Positions 60,660-64,000 of a DNA stretch of 64,000 nt are shown piece after piece. The stretch lies in contig NZ_SWFP01000005.1 of the NCBI RefSeq assembly GCF_005869225.1, positions 124,001-188,000 on the forward strand, given 5' to 3'. The translations under genes and the position numbers were made by a program. Every line of letters starts with the position of its first letter. Positions within the stretch are counted from its first letter, which is position 1. This DNA comes from Dyadobacter bucti (GTDB lineage Bacteria; Bacteroidota; Bacteroidia; Cytophagales; Spirosomataceae). Below the pieces are notes generated by a model. That model searched no databases. It saw nothing but the letters and a program-made list of their open reading frames with translations, and had not been told where the DNA came from.

Positions 60660-61631
60660 ATGACATCAGTTAAGCAATCCTCTATACTGTTGCCACAGGG
60701 ATTTATTCCCGTAATGCTCACTCCTTTCCAGGATTCAGGTGAAATTGATTATGACGGATTAAAAGCGCTTACCGAATTATATCTGGAGGCAGGTTGTGCG
60801 GGTCTGTTTGCCAACTGTTTATCCAGTGAAATGTTTGAACTGACAGAAGATGAAAGGCTCAGCATCACAAAGACGGTAGTGGATCAGGTTGCTGGCAGGG
60901 TACCTGTGGTAGCAACGGGTACGTTCGGCGGACCTATTGCAGAACAGGCCGATTTTGTTAAACGTATATACGAAACCGGAGTCCAGGCTGTAATTGTCAT
61001 TACGAGCCTTATCGCTGCGGAGGATGAATCTGACGAAGTTTTTTTAACACGTTCCAAAGAGCTTATCGCACTTACGGACGATATTCCCCTGGGATTCTAC
61101 GAATGTCCGGTTCCGTACAAGAGGTTGATAATGAGTCCGGTTTTGGCTGAGCTGCTCGCCACAGGACGGGTTATTTATCATAAAGACACATCTCTGGACC
61201 TGGAAGAAGTTGTACGCAGAATAAAGGTAGGTGAAGGTTATAATTTCGGATTGTATGATGCCTATATGGTCAATGCAACAGCTTCTTTGCGCGCAGGTGC
61301 GGCAGGGTTGTCTTGCATACAGGGTAATATCTATCCTGAGCTAATTGTTTGGTTATGTAATCATTACAATGATTCCGAAAGGCGGGAAGATGTGGTGCGC
61401 CTGCAGAATTTCTTTGATGAATCCATGGAGCTGGTTCATACGGCTTATCCGATTATTGCAAAATACAGTCTGCAGAAAAGAGGGTTTCCGATATCGTTAT
61501 TTACCAGAAGGGAAGTGGGCGTACTTACTACGGAATTACAGCAAAAGATGGATCAGCTACTGGAGGAAATAGACGATCTCCAGAATGATCTTGGTATCAC
61601 AAGTATCTTTAAAAAAAGCCTGGCAAAATGA
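60660..61631 (+). CDS. Dihydrodipicolinate synthase/N-acetylneuraminate lyase family aldolase
   Basis: A 323-residue class I aldolase of the DHDPS/NAL family. The Schiff-base lysine is Lys175 (YHKDTS) and the catalytic tyrosine Tyr147 (GFYECPVPY). The usual GTTGE substrate loop is replaced by ANCLSSEMFEL, so it is not the lysine-biosynthesis enzyme and the substrate (sialic acid, 2-keto-3-deoxy sugar acid or hydroxyproline-derived) is open. The C-terminus adds a coiled-coil-like helix (LQQKMDQLLEEIDDLQND). Likely co-transcribed with the symporter. Confidence 0.87.
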   Translation: MTSVKQSSILLPQGFIPVMLTPFQDSGEIDYDGLKALTELYLEAGCAGLFANCLSSEMFELTEDERLSITKTVVDQVAGRVPVVATGTFGGPIAEQADFVKRIYETGVQAVIVITSLIAAEDESDEVFLTRSKELIALTDDIPLGFYECPVPYKRLIMSPVLAELLATGRVIYHKDTSLDLEEVVRRIKVGEGYNFGLYDAYMVNATASLRAGAAGLSCIQGNIYPELIVWLCNHYNDSERREDVVRLQNFFDESMELVHTAYPIIAKYSLQKRGFPISLFTRREVGVLTTELQQKMDQLLEEIDDLQNDLGITSIFKKSLAK

Positions 61632-61665
61632 ATCTCTGATCCATTTTGCCCCTAATTCAAAAGCT

Positions 61666-62001
61666 ATGAATTTTCCAAATGAACACATTCTTGATCAGGT
61701 AACTCAAGGGGATGAAAGGGCTTTTACCGAACTCTGTTCTCATTTTCATTTTCCGGCATTCAAATTCTGTACAGTACTTCTGAAAGACGAAAAGGAAGCA
61801 GAAGGTATTATCAGAGATGTATTTGCCAAGATATGGGAGGAAAGGGTTCAGTTGAAAACAAAGGACAATTTTCAGTCCTATCTGTTTATGAACCTTCGAA
61901 ATCAGATCTTTGGTCAAATGAAAAAATACACCGATCCGGCTTCAAGAAAACAATACCTGGATCGCATTCATTCCTTCAACGAAAAGCAGACGGAATACTA
62001 A
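61666..62001 (+). CDS. Sigma-70 region 2-only protein (short ECF-like)
   Basis: A 111-residue protein: MNFPNEHILDQVTQGDERAFTEL, then a full sigma-70 region 2 (YYP-like FHFPAFKFC, DEKEAEGIIRDVFAKIWEER, NFQSYLFMNLRNQIFGQMKK). It stops just after region 2. No region 4 helix-turn-helix follows in any frame before the AraC gene, so a simple recent frameshift does not explain it. It may bind core RNA polymerase without normal -35 recognition. The start at 61666 is chosen from the family start; it is 34 bp past the aldolase stop. Confidence 0.7.
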   Translation: MNFPNEHILDQVTQGDERAFTELCSHFHFPAFKFCTVLLKDEKEAEGIIRDVFAKIWEERVQLKTKDNFQSYLFMNLRNQIFGQMKKYTDPASRKQYLDRIHSFNEKQTEY

Positions 62002-62104
62002 GCTTTCAGAACTTTTTATGTTAAATCCGGATAGATATACGTTACTATTTCTTTTTAGGTAGAGCGTCGGCAGCAAACGGAAAACTGCCAGAATCCATTT
62101 AAAA

Positions 62105-62980
62105 ATGAAACCGCATTTTCATAAAGTTCCTATACCGTCCCAGACGTCGTTCAGTATCCGGCACGATAAGGATTCGGGTTTTGGGACCGTTTGGCATTAT
62201 CATCCTGAGCTTGAACTACATTATCTTATCAAAGGTAAGGGAGTCCGTTTCATAGGAGACAACATCAGTAACTTTTCCGACGGCGAACTGATCCTTCTGG
62301 GAGAAAACCTGCCGCATACCTGGCGGGTAGAAGCAGGGGCAAGCAATACTGCTGCCGAGGTGATCATTATCCATTTCTTGCCAAATTGCCTGGGTGGCGA
62401 CCTGCTGCTGTTACCGGAAGCATATCAGATCCCTAAACTATACGACCGGGCAAAACGAGGGCTTTTGATCAGCGGCGAAGCGAAAGAGAAGATCATACCG
62501 TTAATGCACGCAGCCGTAAATGCGGAGAACCTGGAACGGTTAATCGCATTGTTATCGATTTTGAAAATACTTGCTGAAACTTCTGATATCGAAACGATCG
62601 CTTCGGCTTATGCTTTTTATAAATCCAATGATACTGAAACGTTGCGGTTGAACAAGGTATATTCCTATACTCTTGCCAATTACAGAAATGCGATAACACT
62701 GCAGGACGTCGCCTCCATCGCCCATCTGGGCATTACCTCATTTTGCAGGTATTTCAAATTAATGACAAAAAAAACTTACAACGATTTTCTGATCGAAATC
62801 CGCATTAGCCAGGCATGCCGCTTGCTGATCGAGGACAGAATTGCGACAGAAGTGATTTGTTTTGAGTGCGGTTTTAACAATGTATCTAACTTTTACCGTC
62901 ATTTTAAAAAAGTGACTGGCATGACCCCTTTGGAGTACAAAAGAAAATACCTGTATAAAACCGCCCCAGAGTTGATTTAA
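62105..62980 (+). CDS. AraC family transcriptional regulator with cupin domain
   Basis: A 291-residue regulator. The N-terminal cupin (about 1-90; VWHYHPELELHYLIKGKGVRFIGD and LGENLPHTW) senses a ligand, probably a sugar; the C-terminal two-HTH AraC domain (about 185-285) has ITLQDVASIAHLGITSFCRYFK and ATEVICFECGFNNVSNFYRHFKKVTGMTPLEYKRKY. It follows the symporter, aldolase and sigma-2 protein on the same strand and is the likely regulator of that cluster. Confidence 0.92.
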   Translation: MKPHFHKVPIPSQTSFSIRHDKDSGFGTVWHYHPELELHYLIKGKGVRFIGDNISNFSDGELILLGENLPHTWRVEAGASNTAAEVIIIHFLPNCLGGDLLLLPEAYQIPKLYDRAKRGLLISGEAKEKIIPLMHAAVNAENLERLIALLSILKILAETSDIETIASAYAFYKSNDTETLRLNKVYSYTLANYRNAITLQDVASIAHLGITSFCRYFKLMTKKTYNDFLIEIRISQACRLLIEDRIATEVICFECGFNNVSNFYRHFKKVTGMTPLEYKRKYLYKTAPELI

Positions 62981-62983
62981 GGC

Positions 62984-63418
62984 TTACTTGTCGTGGGTTC
63001 TCATCCACTCGTCCATCGAAAACCTGCCTGAGCCGATTATACTGAAAGTAACCACGAGGAAGAGAGTGATGACGGAAAGCCAGAGCTCCGAATTAAGATA
63101 TGAGAATCCGAGACGGATATTGACAAAAAATACGGCAATCAGCAGGATTGGGATCTGAAGCACCGATGCTACCCTGGTAAGGCAACCCAGCGCGATCAGA
63201 AAGCCTCCGAATATATGCGCAAACGCCACATAATGTACTGCGGTTACCGTCCAGAGATGAATATCCAAACCCGTAATAAGATGTGACAACCGAGTCGTGT
63301 CACTGATGAAGCTGATACCTTTTATAAAAAGAAATACCCCTAATCCGATACGAACTGTGTCCATCCAGGCAGGATGATGTGTATCGCCCCAATGCTCTAT
63401 TCGATCCATTATGTTCAT
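62984..63418 (-). CDS. DoxX family membrane protein
   Basis: A 144-residue four-helix membrane protein of the DoxX type: VRIGLGVFLFIKGISFI, then a second helix with GGFLIALGCLTRVASVLQIPIL, and a final FSIIGSGRFSMDEWM. DoxX-like proteins are linked to redox balance or small hydrophobic metabolites in the membrane; function here unknown. ATG 63418 chosen; 63409 is also possible and 63454 would add a soluble stretch. Ends 4 bases after the convergent AraC stop. Confidence 0.85.
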   Translation of the reverse strand: MNIMDRIEHWGDTHHPAWMDTVRIGLGVFLFIKGISFISDTTRLSHLITGLDIHLWTVTAVHYVAFAHIFGGFLIALGCLTRVASVLQIPILLIAVFFVNIRLGFSYLNSELWLSVITLFLVVTFSIIGSGRFSMDEWMRTHDK

Positions 63419-63521
63419 AACTTCTGAATGTTTTGGTTTCCAGAAAGTTATCAATTTTACAGGATTATGTCAAGAGATAATTTATCTTTTCTAATATACA
63501 ACTGATGTTATTTCAGGCGGG

Positions 63522-64000
63522 TTACTGGTCGATCAGAGATGTGTGTTTGGTATCCTTCATCCTGATGTAAATCACCAGAGATATAAAGATGCAGAACGTC
63601 ACATACCAGTAATAATAGCTTTCATGACCAAGGTTTTTAGCCCATAAAGCAAAGTATTCGGCTGTGCCGCCAAAGATGGCAACAGTTAGGGAATACGGAA
63701 GACCAACCCCAAGCGCACGAACCTCCACGGGGAAAAGTTCTGCTTTTACCACTGCATTGATAGAAGTGTAGCCGCTCACGATGATCAGTGCTGCCATCAG
63801 CAAACCAAAGGCCTGCCACATGCCGGTAGTATGGCTGAGCGTGGTCAGCAAAGGGAATGTGAAGAGCGTTCCCAGCACACCGAAGCCGATCAGCAACGGC
63901 CTGCGGCCTACTTTGTCACTAATCGCGCCGAAGACGGGCTGTAGCAAAGCAAAAATAAGAAGAGAACAGAATGTCAGGATGGTCGATTGGTACTTGCTTA
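63522..64000 (-). CDS. MFS transporter, metabolite:H+ symporter (MHS) type, C-terminal part
   Basis: The 3' end of an MFS protein; the frame stays open to the window edge, so the start lies beyond. About 159 residues are seen, with the MFS motif GAISDKVGRRPLL and four further helices, including ELFPVEVRALGVGLPYSLTVAIFGG, typical of the KgtP/ProP/ShiA branch. Substrate unknown (dicarboxylates, betaine or similar). Ends in a hydrophilic tail, KDTKHTSLIDQ. Confidence 0.88.
   Translation of the reverse strand, partial: SKYQSTILTFCSLLIFALLQPVFGAISDKVGRRPLLIGFGVLGTLFTFPLLTTLSHTTGMWQAFGLLMAALIIVSGYTSINAVVKAELFPVEVRALGVGLPYSLTVAIFGGTAEYFALWAKNLGHESYYYWYVTFCIFISLVIYIRMKDTKHTSLIDQ

Noticed and set aside
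1..64000. CRISPR array, prophage or integrated plasmid
   Set aside because: No regularly spaced short repeats, integrase with att-like repeats, phage structural genes or conjugation genes were found; the lone tyrosine recombinase is a housekeeping Xer protein.

Overview
The window reads as a chromosomal segment of a Bacteroidota bacterium, most likely of the order Cytophagales (a Dyadobacter/Spirosoma-like relative; inferred from gene families, not from a database search). Supporting signs are secreted proteins with type IX secretion (T9SS) sorting domains of both type A and type B, Bacteroidota-restricted families (DUF5606, DUF2795, DUF3127, a Met-zincin DUF5117-like protease), a succinate dehydrogenase with a single membrane-anchor subunit, promoter-like boxes of the Bacteroidota type (TAnnTTTG, in one case 20 nt after a TTTG), and few Shine-Dalgarno sequences. 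No phage, insertion sequence, CRISPR array or conjugation gene was seen. Gene density is high, and convergent pairs usually share one bidirectional hairpin terminator.

Layout. 1-9.6 kb: end of a fosmidomycin-resistance-type MFS exporter, a frameshifted orphan antitoxin-like gene, an M23 peptidase and Met-zincin protease pair, a Ppx/GppA phosphatase, rpsU, xerC, PEP carboxylase (ppc) and a MarR regulator. 9.8-19.7 kb: SIMPL and YtxH-like proteins, nudK, a DUF985 cupin, gamma-glutamyltransferase, an ABC permease, a SUI1/YciH factor, a lipid kinase with a small upstream membrane ORF, a SnoaL-like protein, a lipocalin-like lipoprotein and meaB. 19.8-28.5 kb: M1 aminopeptidase, a KAS III enzyme, a GT4 glycosyltransferase overlapping deoC, DUF5606, engB, a thioredoxin-fold protein, gmd and a SPOR lipoprotein.

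28.6-38.5 kb is rich in envelope and glycan genes. murB, a multi-pass GT-C glycosyltransferase resembling eukaryotic ALG10, and a secreted SGNH esterase with a T9SS tail form a tight operon. They converge, through a 50-bp perfect palindrome, on a dolichyl-phosphate-hexose-synthase-like GT2, a ROK glucokinase lacking its usual cysteine cluster, and an SDR. mlaE-mlaF and a polysaccharide flippase follow.

38.6-50.6 kb: a TetR gene with a clear palindromic operator candidate, fabD followed by tRNA-Gln(UUG), two tandem giant T9SS type-B proteins whose last ~2.28 kb are almost identical, and sdhCAB. 50.6-64 kb: OmpH, a cutC-penicillin acylase-membrane protein operon, DUF2795, an AlbA_2 protein, DUF3127 with an SSB-like tail, a cystathionine gamma-synthase family enzyme, a VTT membrane protein, then a probable catabolic cluster (sodium symporter, DHDPS/NAL-family aldolase, a sigma region-2-only protein, an AraC regulator), a DoxX protein and a truncated MHS-family transporter.

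The most promising candidates for undescribed biology are the ALG10-like/GT2/esterase neighbourhood, the gene-conversion-like twin T9SS proteins, and the sigma-2-only protein beside the AraC gene. All assignments are by reading motifs; no searches were run.
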